DNA of 64,000 nt from Streptomyces malachitofuscus (GTDB lineage Bacteria; Actinomycetota; Actinomycetes; Streptomycetales; Streptomycetaceae), in the NCBI RefSeq assembly GCF_014650055.1, contig NZ_BMUF01000002.1, positions 248,001-312,000 on the forward strand. The letters are read 5' to 3'. Positions 54,334 through 62,911 of the stretch are shown one piece after another. The first letter of the stretch is position 1; every line of letters begins with the position of its first letter. The notes below the pieces were generated by a model. That model worked only from the letters and a program-made list of their open reading frames with translations. It did not search any database and was not told where the DNA came from. The translations under genes were made by a program, and so were the position numbers.

Positions 54334-55746
54334 CTACGGGTGACGTGGGGTCCCGTCCGCCAGGGCGCCGAGCCGTGTGCTCCGCCGGGCGGGCGGGACC
54401 TCCGGCGTCGGCGGGAGGAGGCCGAAGGTGGTGAAGGCGGTGCGGGCGGGCAAGGCGTAGACGCGGCGGCCGGTGAGGTGGTTGAGGATCGTGGCGCTGC
54501 GCCAGGCGGCGAGTCCCAGGTCGGGTGTGCCGACGCCGTGGGTGTGGAGTTCGGCGTTCTGGACGTAGACGCTGCCGGTGACGGCGCGGTCGAGGACCAG
54601 GCGGAAGTGTGCGTCGATGCGGGGCCGGCCGGCGCGGTCGCGGCGCAGGTGGGGTTCGAGGGGGGCGAGGAGCCGGTCCAGGGGGCGTGCGCGGTGGCCG
54701 GTGGCAAGGACCACGGCATCGGTGGTGAGCCGGGTGCGGGTGCGCTGCCGGGTGTGCTCGAGGCCGAGTTCGATGCCCGCCCGGCCGGTGCGGCGTGCGG
54801 TGCGGACGTGGACGGCGGGGGTGAGGACGGTGTCGGGCCAGCCGCCTTCGAGGGTGCGCCGGTAGAGCTCGTCGTGGATGGCGGCGATGGTGGCGGCGTC
54901 GATGCCTTTGTGCAGCTGCCACTGCGCGGGGACGAGCCGGTCCCGGACGGGTTCGGGGAGGGCGTGGAAGTAGCGGGTGTGGTCGGGGGTGAAGTGTTCG
55001 AGGCCGAGTTTGGAGTACTCCATGGGCGCGAACGCCTCGGTGCGGCCGATCCAGTGGAGCCGTTCCTGTCCGGTGGGCCGGTGGCGCAGCAGGTCGAGGT
55101 AGATCTCCGCGCCGGACTGTCCGGTGCCGATGACCGTGATGTGGCCCGCGGCGAGGAGCGTCGCACGGTGGGAGAGGTAGTCGTCGGAGTGGACGACGAG
55201 CGGTCCGGGGGTGCCGGCGAGCGGGCGGAACGGCTCGGGCGTCCAGGGTTCGGTGCCGACGCCGAGCACGACGTTGCGTGCGTCGACGCGGCCGGCCACC
55301 ACGCCCCCGCCGTCGGGGGCCGGTCGGATGAACTCCGCCTCGAACAGGGCGCGTTCGGGGTTCCAGCGGACGGTGTCCACATGGTGGCCGAAGTGGAGTG
55401 CCGGGAGGTGGTCGGCGACCCAGCGGCAGTAGGCGTCGTACTCGGTGCGGCGGATGTGGAAGTGCTCGGCGAAGTAGAAGGGGTAGAGCCGTTCGCGGGC
55501 CCTGAGGTGGTTGAGGAAGGTCCAGGGGCTGGTGGGGTCGGCGAGCGTCACGAGGTCGGCGAGGAAGGGCACCTGGAGGGTGGCGTCGTCGAGGAGCAGG
55601 CCGGGATGCCAGGTGAAGTGGGGGCGCCGGTCGTAGAAGGCGGTGCGGAGCGCGGGGAGGGGGTGGGCGAGGGCGGCCAGCGAGAGGTTGAAGGGGCCGA
55701 TGCCGATGCCGACGAGGTCGTGGACGGTCGCGTGGGGCGTGGTCAT
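54334..55746 (-). CDS. lysine/ornithine N-hydroxylase family protein (siderophore type, DesB-like)
   Basis: 470 residues from ATG 55746, which overlaps the TGA of the decarboxylase gene (ATGA). FAD motif GIGIGPFNLSLAALAH, NADPH motif GTGQSGAEIYLDLLR and the C-terminal ATGHR are classic for class B amine hydroxylases. LLLDDATLQVPFLADLVTLADPTSPWTFLNHL and YAR-like segments match lysine/cadaverine N-hydroxylases. It would form an N-hydroxylated diamine for a hydroxamate siderophore. There is no acyltransferase or NIS synthetase gene next to it. Confidence 0.88.
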   Translation of the reverse strand: MTTPHATVHDLVGIGIGPFNLSLAALAHPLPALRTAFYDRRPHFTWHPGLLLDDATLQVPFLADLVTLADPTSPWTFLNHLRARERLYPFYFAEHFHIRRTEYDAYCRWVADHLPALHFGHHVDTVRWNPERALFEAEFIRPAPDGGGVVAGRVDARNVVLGVGTEPWTPEPFRPLAGTPGPLVVHSDDYLSHRATLLAAGHITVIGTGQSGAEIYLDLLRHRPTGQERLHWIGRTEAFAPMEYSKLGLEHFTPDHTRYFHALPEPVRDRLVPAQWQLHKGIDAATIAAIHDELYRRTLEGGWPDTVLTPAVHVRTARRTGRAGIELGLEHTRQRTRTRLTTDAVVLATGHRARPLDRLLAPLEPHLRRDRAGRPRIDAHFRLVLDRAVTGSVYVQNAELHTHGVGTPDLGLAAWRSATILNHLTGRRVYALPARTAFTTFGLLPPTPEVPPARRSTRLGALADGTPRHP

Positions 55747-57113
55747 CGGGGTCCTTCCGCGTGGGCCTGGTGGACGAGGGTGAGGAGGCCGGTCAGGTCG
55801 TCGGTGCGCACGGCGGGGTTGAGGAGGGTGGCCTTGAGCCACAGCCGGCCGTCGGCGCGGGCGCGGCCGAGGACGGCGCGGCCGGTGGTGAGGAGGTGCC
55901 GGCGCAGCGCCGCGACGCCGGTGTCGTCGGCGTCGGCGGGCCGGAAGAGGACGGTGCTGATGACGGGCCGGTCGTGGAGTTCGAGGCGCGGGTCGTCCCG
56001 GACCAGCCGGGCGAACTCCCGGGCGTGGGCGCAGACCTGGTCGACGAGGGCGCCGAGGCCGGCGCGGCCGAGGGTCCTGAGGGTGACGGCGATCTTGAGG
56101 ACGTCCGGGCGCCGGGTGGTGCGCAGGGAGCGGCCGAGGAGGTCGGGGAGTCCGGCGTCGGTGTCGTCGTCGGCGTTGAGGTAGTCGGCGTGGTGCGCGA
56201 GGACCGTGAGCTCCCCGGGGTCGCGGACGGTCAGGAGGCCTGCCGGGACGGGCTGCCAGCCGAGTTTGTGCAGGTCGAGGGTGATGGTGTGGGCGGCGTC
56301 GAGGCCGGCGAGCGCGGGCCGGTGGAGGTCGCTGAAGAGCAGGGCCCCTCCGTAGGCGGCGTCGATGTGCAGGCGGGCGCCGTGGGCGGCGCAGCGGGCG
56401 GCGATCTCGGGCAGCGGGTCGATGAGGCCGGCGTCGGTGGTGCCGGCGGTGGCGGCGACCAGGTGGGGGCCGGGCAGGTGGGTCAGGGCGTCGTCGAGGG
56501 CGGCGGGGTCGAGGGTGCCGGCGGGGGCGGGGATCTCGACGGGGTCGGGCAGGCCGAGGAGCCAGGCGGCGCGGGGCAGTGAGTGGTGGGCGCCGGCCGC
56601 GTGGACGAGCCGCACGGTGCCGCCGAGGAGTTCGCGCGCAAGGAGGAGCGCGAGCTGGTTGGCTTCGGTGCCGCCGGTGGTGACGAGGCTGTCGGTGTGG
56701 CCGGCCTCGCGGGCGAGAGCCTGGGTGACGAGGGCTTCCAGGGCGGAGGCGGCGGGGGCCTGGTCCCAGGAGTCGAGGGAGGGGTTGAGGACCGAGGCGG
56801 CGAGATCGGCGGCGGCCGCGACGGCGAGGGGCGGGCAGTGCAGGTGGGCGGCGCACCACGGGTGGGCGGGGTCGGCGGCGCCCTCGGCGAGGACCCGGAC
56901 CAGGGTGCGCAGGGCGTCGGGGTCGCCCTGGTCGGGCAGGACCTCACCGACCGCGTCCAGGACCGCCGCGGTGACGGTGGCGGGTCCCCCGGCGGGCAGC
57001 GGTCCGTTCCGCGCGCCGCTGCCGGTGTGCAGGGCGTCGAGGACGGTGTCGAGCAACGGCCGCAGGTGACGGGGGCCTTGAGGGCCCGAGGCGAGGGGTG
57101 GCGGCGTGCTCAT
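55743..57113 (-). CDS. group II PLP-dependent decarboxylase (lysine or diaminobutyrate type, DesA-like)
   Basis: 456 residues from ATG 57113. Group II PLP decarboxylase: the substrate and cofactor segments VTTGGTEANQLALLLA, HIDAAYGGALLFSD and the PLP-Lys motif TLDLHKLGWQPVPAGLL are present, and AHHSLPRAAWLLG is typical. DesA-type enzymes turn lysine into cadaverine, which the next enzyme hydroxylates. Diaminobutyrate or ornithine are also possible substrates. The first residues are Pro/Gly-rich and without a signal. Coupling with the hydroxylase shows they work in one pathway. No iron-box-like sequence was seen in the 159 bases upstream. Confidence 0.88.
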   Translation of the reverse strand: MSTPPPLASGPQGPRHLRPLLDTVLDALHTGSGARNGPLPAGGPATVTAAVLDAVGEVLPDQGDPDALRTLVRVLAEGAADPAHPWCAAHLHCPPLAVAAAADLAASVLNPSLDSWDQAPAASALEALVTQALAREAGHTDSLVTTGGTEANQLALLLARELLGGTVRLVHAAGAHHSLPRAAWLLGLPDPVEIPAPAGTLDPAALDDALTHLPGPHLVAATAGTTDAGLIDPLPEIAARCAAHGARLHIDAAYGGALLFSDLHRPALAGLDAAHTITLDLHKLGWQPVPAGLLTVRDPGELTVLAHHADYLNADDDTDAGLPDLLGRSLRTTRRPDVLKIAVTLRTLGRAGLGALVDQVCAHAREFARLVRDDPRLELHDRPVISTVLFRPADADDTGVAALRRHLLTTGRAVLGRARADGRLWLKATLLNPAVRTDDLTGLLTLVHQAHAEGPR

Positions 57114-57272
57114 GGGCCCTCCGGGGTGGTGCGCGGGAGGGCTCCAGCTTGTACGGGGATGAGGTGCCGCGCCCGGAAAGCCCGGGGATCCGACCCAAAA
57201 GGGGGTACGTCCCGGTTGGCGAGGCCTGTGCGGGGACGCCGCCGAGCCGGCCGGCGGCGCCCCCGGGCGGCC

Positions 57273-59849
57273 CTAGGCCTGCTGAACGCGCAGGGCGCGG
57301 GCCAGGTCGTCGAGATGGTCGACGAGCTTGCGGCGCAGGGCGGGGGTCGGATCGGCCTTGCGCAGACACTTCTCGCCGAGCTTGAGGTGCTCGGCGTCGA
57401 CCGCGTGGGCGGGGAAGGCCCAGCGGCCGACGGCCGCGGCGATGGCGGGTCCGCGGCGCGCGGCGAGGGCGACGGCGTCCTTGTAGTAGCGGGCCACGTA
57501 GGGGCGTACCAGCTCGGCCTGTTCGGGCTGCCAGAAGCCCTGGGCGGTGGCCGTGAACAGGTAGTTCGACAGGTCGTCGGAGCCGAACATGGCGTCCCAG
57601 GCGCGGGCCTTGGCCTCCGCGTCGGGCAGGGCGGCGCGGCAGCGGGCGGCGCCCTCCCGGCCGGCGGCACTCGGGTCGCGGCGGAGCTCCTCGGCGATCG
57701 CCTCCTCGTCGACGGCGCCGAGCACGGCGAGGCGGGCGAGGACGCGCCAGCGCAGCTCGGGGTCGAGTTCTGGGCCACCGGGGACGGTGCCCTCGGCGAG
57801 CCAGGCGGCGAGGGCGTCCGGGTGGGCGGCGGTGTCGATGCGGTGCCGCACGGCGATCAGCCGCAGCCCGGGGTGGTCGCCGTCCTCGGTGCGCCGGATG
57901 AGGTCGCGGCACAGCTCGGTGAGGGTGGCCAGCGCGGCCGGCCGCCGGTCGGGGGTGAGATAGCGGTCGGCGATGTGGACGGAGGCGAAGGCGAGGACGC
58001 CCTGGACCAGGGCGAGGTCCGTCTCGTGCGGGAGGTGGGCGCGGGCGATGTCCAGGAAGTCCGCGGCGGGCAGGTCGCCGTCGCGGACGGCGTCCCGGAG
58101 GGCGTTCCACACCACGGCGCGGGTGAGGGGGTCGGGCAGCCCGGAGAGCCGGGTGCGCAGGGTGTCCAGGGACTCGGCGTCGAAGCGGATCTTGGCGTAG
58201 GTGAGGTCGCCGTCGTTGAGGACGACGAGGGCGGGGCGGGTGCCGCCGGGGCTGAAGGCGACGTTCCTGTCGGCGGGGATGTCCGCCTCGAAGCGGTCGC
58301 GCAGGACCAGCCCGCCGGCGTCGTGGAGGTCGTGGTCGTAGACGCCGATGGTGATGCGGTGCGGGCGCTTGCTGCCGGAGGAGACGAGCGTGCCGGCGTG
58401 CTTCATCCCGGGGCGGTCCTTGGCGGGGTCGGGCCCCCGCTGGATCCCGCGGTCCCCCAGGTGCGTGATGTCCAGGTGCCAGTAGGCGTTGTCGCCGTTG
58501 GCCGGTTCGGGGACGAGGGTGTCGACGCCGGTGGTGCGCAGCCACGCGTCGGCCCAGGCGTGGACGTCGCGTTCGGTGGCGGAGGCGAGGGAGTCGATGA
58601 AGTCGGCGAGGGTGGCGTTGGCGAACCGGTGCCGGGCGAAGTGGGTGTTGATACCGGCCAGGAAGTCCTTCTCGCCGAGCCAGGCGACGAGCTGCCGCAG
58701 GGCGGAGGCGCCCTTGGCGTAGGAGATGCCGTCGAAGTTCTGCAGGGCGGAGGCGGTGTCCTCGACGCTCTCGGGGGCCACGGGGTGGGTGGACGGCCGC
58801 TGGTCGGCGTCGTAGCCCCAGGGCTTGCGGGTGACGCCGAAGTCGGTCCAGGTGTCGGTGAAGCGGGTGGCCTCGGTCAGGGTCTGATAGCCCATGTACT
58901 CGGCGAAGGACTCGTTCAGCCAGATGTCGTCCCACCACTTGAGGGTGACGAGGTCGCCGAACCACATGTGGGCCATCTCGTGGGCGACGACCATGGCGCG
59001 GGTCTGGCGCTCGGTGTCGGTGACGGCGGAGCGGTAGACGAACTCGTCGCGGAAGGTGACAAGTCCGGGGTTCTCCATGGCGCCCGCGTTGAACTCGGGG
59101 ACGAAGGCCTGGTCGTAGGAGTCGAAGGGGTAGGGCTCCTCGAACTTCTCGTGGTAGCGGTCGAAGCAGGCGCGGGTGATGTCGAGGAGTTCCTCGGCGT
59201 CGGCGTCGAGGTACGGGGCCAGCGAGCGGCGGCAGTGGATGCCGAAGGGCAGGCCGCGGTGCTCGGTGCGCACGGAGTGCCAGGGGCCGGCGGCGACGGC
59301 CACGAGGTAGGTGGAGATCGGCGGGGTGGGAGCGGCCCGCCACACGCCCTTGCCGATGTGCTCGGTGACGCCGTTGGCGAGGACGGTCCAGCCCTGGGGG
59401 GCGGTGAGGGACAGCTCGAAGACGGCCTTGAGGTCGGGCTGGTCGAAGGCGGCGAAGACGCGCTGGACGTCCTCCATGAACAGCTGCGTGTAGACGTAGG
59501 TCTCGCCGTCGGTGGGATCGGTGAAGCGGTGCATGCCCTCGCCGGTGCGGGAGTAGCGCATGGTCGCCTCGACGCGCAGCTCGTGTTCACCGGCGGTGAG
59601 GTTCTTCAGCGGCAGCCGGTTGCCGTCGAGGGTGTCGGGGTCCAGGGGCTGTCCGTCGAGGGTGACGGAGCGCAGCTCGGCGGGCTTGATCTCGACGAAG
59701 GTGTCCGCGTCCGTGCGGGCGCCGAACCTGATCAGGGTGCGGGAGTCGAACGTCTCGTCCCCGGTGGTCAGATCGAGCTCGACCGTGTAGCGGTGGACGT
59801 CGATGAGCTGTGCTCGGTTCTGCGCTTCGTCGCGCGTCAGTACGGACAT
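57273..59849 (-). CDS. pepN: aminopeptidase N (zinc metallopeptidase M1)
   Basis: 858 residues from ATG 59849 (MSVLTRDEAQNR), with ATG 59858 possible. The M1 signature GAMEN and the zinc motif HEMAHMWFGDLVTLKWWDDIWLNESFAEY (HExxH-x18-E) are intact. The length is normal for the actinobacterial form, with the C-terminal helical domain present. It removes N-terminal amino acids from peptides in the cytoplasm. It is transcribed away from the response regulator and precedes the decarboxylase pair on the same strand with a 159-base gap. Confidence 0.95.
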   Translation of the reverse strand: MSVLTRDEAQNRAQLIDVHRYTVELDLTTGDETFDSRTLIRFGARTDADTFVEIKPAELRSVTLDGQPLDPDTLDGNRLPLKNLTAGEHELRVEATMRYSRTGEGMHRFTDPTDGETYVYTQLFMEDVQRVFAAFDQPDLKAVFELSLTAPQGWTVLANGVTEHIGKGVWRAAPTPPISTYLVAVAAGPWHSVRTEHRGLPFGIHCRRSLAPYLDADAEELLDITRACFDRYHEKFEEPYPFDSYDQAFVPEFNAGAMENPGLVTFRDEFVYRSAVTDTERQTRAMVVAHEMAHMWFGDLVTLKWWDDIWLNESFAEYMGYQTLTEATRFTDTWTDFGVTRKPWGYDADQRPSTHPVAPESVEDTASALQNFDGISYAKGASALRQLVAWLGEKDFLAGINTHFARHRFANATLADFIDSLASATERDVHAWADAWLRTTGVDTLVPEPANGDNAYWHLDITHLGDRGIQRGPDPAKDRPGMKHAGTLVSSGSKRPHRITIGVYDHDLHDAGGLVLRDRFEADIPADRNVAFSPGGTRPALVVLNDGDLTYAKIRFDAESLDTLRTRLSGLPDPLTRAVVWNALRDAVRDGDLPAADFLDIARAHLPHETDLALVQGVLAFASVHIADRYLTPDRRPAALATLTELCRDLIRRTEDGDHPGLRLIAVRHRIDTAAHPDALAAWLAEGTVPGGPELDPELRWRVLARLAVLGAVDEEAIAEELRRDPSAAGREGAARCRAALPDAEAKARAWDAMFGSDDLSNYLFTATAQGFWQPEQAELVRPYVARYYKDAVALAARRGPAIAAAVGRWAFPAHAVDAEHLKLGEKCLRKADPTPALRRKLVDHLDDLARALRVQQA

Positions 59850-59906
59850 GCAGGCCATGCTGCCTGATGCCGTTGCCGGGGCACAGAGGCGGATCGGGTA
59901 CGCGGC

Positions 59907-60449
59907 CTATGTCCGGTCTCGTTCGAGCTCCCCGGACTGCGCCCCCGCGGGCCGGCCGGGCGCCACGTGCGCGTGCGGGTGGGGCAGGGCGGGATGCACG
60001 GGGGTGGCGTTGCGTTCCTCGAGCCGGGCGCGCAGGGCGCGGATCTCGGCCTCCAGGGCGAGCCGCCGCTGGTGGGCGTCGTAGAGGTGACGGATCTTGG
60101 TGCGCAGGGCCCAGGGGTCGACGGGCTTGGTGACGAGGTCGGCGACGCCGAGGGCGTAGGCGGCGGCGCCCAGCTGCCCGTCGCGGGCGAAGCCGGTGAG
60201 CAGCACGACGGGGATGTGCTGGGTCTGTTCCAGACGCCGCATGTAGCGCACGACGTCGAGGCCGCCGGTGCCGGGCATGTGCACGTCCAGGAGCAGCAGG
60301 CCCACGTTTCCCCGCAGCAGCTGTTTGAGGGCCTCGTCGCCGCTGGTGGCCCGGCCCAGCAGGTGACCCAGCGGGGCCAGGGCGCTCTCCAGGGCGTACA
60401 GGGTGTCCTCGTGGTCGTCGACGATGAGGATCCGGGCGTTGGGCGGCAT
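59907..60449 (-). CDS. response regulator receiver-domain protein
   Basis: 180 residues from ATG 60449 (GAGGAGG about ten bases upstream; ATG 60458 is too close to it). The receiver domain has ILIVDDHEDTLYALESAL, LLLDVHMPGTGGLDVVRYM with the phosphoacceptor Asp, LLTGFARDGQ and VTKPVDPWAL. A short coiled-coil helix (EIRALRARLEERN) follows and there is no DNA-binding domain, so it is a stand-alone CheY-type or adaptor regulator. No cognate kinase is in the window. The His/Pro-rich tail (HPALPHPHAHVAPGRP) is unusual. Confidence 0.85.
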   Translation of the reverse strand: MPPNARILIVDDHEDTLYALESALAPLGHLLGRATSGDEALKQLLRGNVGLLLLDVHMPGTGGLDVVRYMRRLEQTQHIPVVLLTGFARDGQLGAAAYALGVADLVTKPVDPWALRTKIRHLYDAHQRRLALEAEIRALRARLEERNATPVHPALPHPHAHVAPGRPAGAQSGELERDRT

Positions 60450-60560
60450 GGCGCACATCCCTCCTCGTAAGGGACCGGACGGCGGTCCGGACGCTGACGG
60501 GCGGTGCTCGTCGGCTGACAAGGAGTGCACAGCGCAGCATGCCCCGCCCGGGCCGCCCTG

Positions 60561-60938
60561 TCACTCCCCGGCGGAGAAGGTTGTGGTCCGGTTCGCTGAG
60601 GGCGTGGCGCCGCCCGCGGTGTCGTCGGCGATCCGTTCGTGGTGGCGGATCACCTCGGCGATGATGAAGTTGAGGAACTTCTCGGCGAAGGCAGGGTCGA
60701 GTCTGGCGTTGCCGGCGAGGGCGCGCAGCCGGGCGATCTGGCGGGCCTCGCGGCCCGGGTCGGCGGGCGGCAGCCGGTGCTCGGCCTTGAGACGGCCGAC
60801 CTGCTGGGTGCACTTGAAGCGTTCGGCGAGCATGTGGATCACGGCCGCGTCGATGTTGTCGATGCTCTCGCGCAGCCGGGTGAGTTCCTCGTGGACGGCG
60901 GGGTCGACGTCACCGCCCGCGGCGTTGCTGGTGGTCAT
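60561..60938 (-). CDS. chorismate mutase, AroQ type
   Basis: 125 residues from ATG 60938. AroQ fold: LTRLRESIDNIDAAVIHMLAERFKCTQQVGRLKAEH, with the catalytic Arg and Lys in RFKCTQQVGRLKAE, and a second helix PGREARQIARLRALAGNARLDPAFAEKFLNFIIAEVIRHH. It rearranges chorismate to prephenate for tyrosine and phenylalanine. It lies outside the cluster but supplies the prephenate used by the cluster's dehydrogenase. Length and lack of signal match the cytoplasmic monofunctional form. Confidence 0.92.
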   Translation of the reverse strand: MTTSNAAGGDVDPAVHEELTRLRESIDNIDAAVIHMLAERFKCTQQVGRLKAEHRLPPADPGREARQIARLRALAGNARLDPAFAEKFLNFIIAEVIRHHERIADDTAGGATPSANRTTTFSAGE

Positions 60939-61047
60939 GGGGTGTCAGCCTACGGTGCGGCCGGGAGCCGGGTCCCTGCGGCCGGGGCGCCCGCCCGGGC
61001 GGGCCCGTACAGTGGAATCGGGTTCTGGGCGCGCTCGGGGGTGCGAC

Positions 61048-61941
61048 GTGGCGAACGGCGGACCGGTGGAGCACGGCTACCCGCATCTTCAGACGGTGCG
61101 GGAGGCCGTCACCGCGCTGTACAGACGGCTGTCGTACGACACGGTCCGCGCGTTCTCGGTGAGCGTGGCGCCGGCCGACGTGGCGTTCTGCGACACGGAC
61201 GATCTTCACCTGGGTGCGCAGCGGGTGGCCCGCGAGATGGTGCGGCACTACCGGCTGCCGGACGCCCGGCTGATCGTCGGGTTCCGGGAGATGACGCATG
61301 CCGCGAACGTGGAACTCGCGGCGGGGCCCGAGTACTTCATCGAGCTGAACGACCGGTTCCGTACGCATCGGCGGGACATCGGGGCGGCGCTGGCGCACGA
61401 GGTGGCGCATGTGTATCTGCACCGGCTGGGGCTGTCGTTCCCGGGGACACGGGACAACGAGATCCTGACGGACACGACGGCGACGTATCTGGGGGCGGGG
61501 TGGCTGCTCCTGGACGCGTTCCGGGAGGACGGGGCGTCGTCGCAGAAGCTGGGGTACCTCACGCCGGAGGAGTTCGGGTACGTGCTGGCGAAGCGGTCGC
61601 TGCTGTTCGGGGAGGACCCGTCGGTGTGGTTCACCAGCCCGCAGGCGTACACGGCGTACGGGAAGGGGATGACGCTGGCGCGGCGGGACGGGGAGCAGCC
61701 GCCGTTGCGCTCCGCGGGGTGGGCGGGGCGGAGGCGGTACGCGCGGGACCGGCGGCATGCGCAGGACCACTCCGTGGCGGACGGGGGGCGGCACGATGTG
61801 GCGTACCACTTCACGGGCGGCGATCAGTTGCGGGTGTCGTTCCCGTGCCCTACCTGTCATCAGCGGATCCGGGTTCCGGTGAAGGGGCGTGTGCGGGCGC
61901 GGTGCGGGTTGTGTCGCACGGTGCTGGAGTGTGACACCTAG
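61048..61941 (+). CDS. HEXXH-motif protein with C-terminal zinc ribbon
   Basis: 297 residues from GTG 61048. The segment GAALAHEVAHVYLHRLGLS carries an HExxH zinc-protease motif. A conserved Asp or Glu (NEILTDTTATYLGAG) downstream may complete the metal site. Near the C-terminus CPTCHQR and CGLCRT form a zinc ribbon. No secretion signal is seen, so the protein should be cytoplasmic. I recognise no closer family, and the protease role is unproven. Confidence 0.7.
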   Translation: MANGGPVEHGYPHLQTVREAVTALYRRLSYDTVRAFSVSVAPADVAFCDTDDLHLGAQRVAREMVRHYRLPDARLIVGFREMTHAANVELAAGPEYFIELNDRFRTHRRDIGAALAHEVAHVYLHRLGLSFPGTRDNEILTDTTATYLGAGWLLLDAFREDGASSQKLGYLTPEEFGYVLAKRSLLFGEDPSVWFTSPQAYTAYGKGMTLARRDGEQPPLRSAGWAGRRRYARDRRHAQDHSVADGGRHDVAYHFTGGDQLRVSFPCPTCHQRIRVPVKGRVRARCGLCRTVLECDT

Positions 61942-61984
61942 GGGTCTCGTGGGTCATTCCTTCGGGTGCGGGCCCGTCGTGGCT

Positions 61985-62035
61985 TGTCGCGCCCACGCGG
62001 CGGAGCCGCACATCGGTACAGACCCGCGCCCCTGA
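61985..62035. repeat. diverged copy of the Streptomyces intergenic element
   Basis: The segment with GCGCCCACGCGGCGGAGCCG, flanked by GTCGTGGCTTGTC, matches the reverse complement of an intergenic element I remember as common in Streptomyces (CGACAAGCCACGAC with GCGGCTCCGCCG). It lies between the convergent HEXXH and VWA genes. It also resembles the element at 8347-8395. Confidence 0.4.
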
Positions 62036-62046
62036 GGCACACTTCT

Positions 62047-62766
62047 CTACCGCACGATTCCCTGTGCTCGGGCTTCCGCCAGCCACTTGGGGAATTCCGC
62101 CACCAGTTGGTCGTAGAGGTCCGTGTCCGGGACCTTGGCCGGGTTCTCGCCCGCGTGGAAGAAGCCCGCGTTGTCCACGGGGCGTTTGGCCGGGACGGCC
62201 AGGTCGTCGAGCCTGCGGAGGTAGTCGAACTGCTTGCTGTGCGGGTCGCCGAAGCCGATGAACTGCCAGAAGAGCGGCAGCCGGGCGGCCTTGCACAGGT
62301 ACTTCTCCGCGGCGAGCTTGTTGATGGGGCCGCCGTCGGTCTGGAAGACCACCAGCGCGGGGTCGGCGGAGCCGCTGTCCAGGTAGTGGTCGATGACCGC
62401 ATCCATCGCGAGGTGGTAGCTGGTCCTGCCCATGTGCCCCAGACCGGCCACGATCCGCTTGATGCGGCCCCGGTGATCGGCCAGGGCGATGTCCGTGACG
62501 GCGTCGACGTCGGTGGAGAAGAACACGACCGGCACCGTGCCGTCGTCGTCCAGATGGGCCGACAGGCCCAGCACCCGGTCGGCGAGCGCCTGCACGCTGC
62601 CGTCCTTGTAGTACGGCTTCATCGAGCCGGAGTAGTCGACCACGAGATAGACGGCGGCACGCAGACCGTCCATGCCGTGCTGGGCGAGTGACGCTCCGGC
62701 GGTCTTGTAGAGGCTGACCAGCGCGGGCGCGGTCTCCTCGATCTTGCGCAGACTGATCGCGGCCAT
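62047..62766 (-). CDS. von Willebrand A domain protein (TerF/TerY-like)
   Basis: 239 residues from ATG 62766 (MAAISLRKIEETAP). The MIDAS metal motif is YLVVDYSGSMKPYY (DxSxS), with TSYHLAMDAVIDH and LVVFQTDGGP completing the site. This is the stand-alone VWA protein of tellurite-resistance-type (Ter) systems and of many Streptomyces genomes. It is thought to bind a partner through a divalent cation. No TerD genes are visible nearby. Confidence 0.85.
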   Translation of the reverse strand: MAAISLRKIEETAPALVSLYKTAGASLAQHGMDGLRAAVYLVVDYSGSMKPYYKDGSVQALADRVLGLSAHLDDDGTVPVVFFSTDVDAVTDIALADHRGRIKRIVAGLGHMGRTSYHLAMDAVIDHYLDSGSADPALVVFQTDGGPINKLAAEKYLCKAARLPLFWQFIGFGDPHSKQFDYLRRLDDLAVPAKRPVDNAGFFHAGENPAKVPDTDLYDQLVAEFPKWLAEARAQGIVR

Positions 62767-62911
62767 GGACTCCCCCTCGGTCACCGGAACTGGCCCCGAG
62801 GGTACGGCACCCTCACCCCGCCCCTCACTCCGTCCACCGGCGTTCGCTATTTTGTTCGCCGCCGTCCCCACCGGCTCATGTCCGTCCCCGTCCCTCCCGA
62901 GGAGCCGGCCC

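Noticed and set aside
57114..57272. Iron-box (DmdR1/IdeR-type) site upstream of the decarboxylase/hydroxylase pair
   Set aside because: No sequence close to the TTAGGTTAGGCTAACCTAA consensus was seen, so iron control is not claimed.
56583..59867. 1094-codon plus-strand frame opposite pepN and the decarboxylase
   Set aside because: pepN has an intact HExxH motif on the minus strand. The shadow is Gly/Val-rich without domains.
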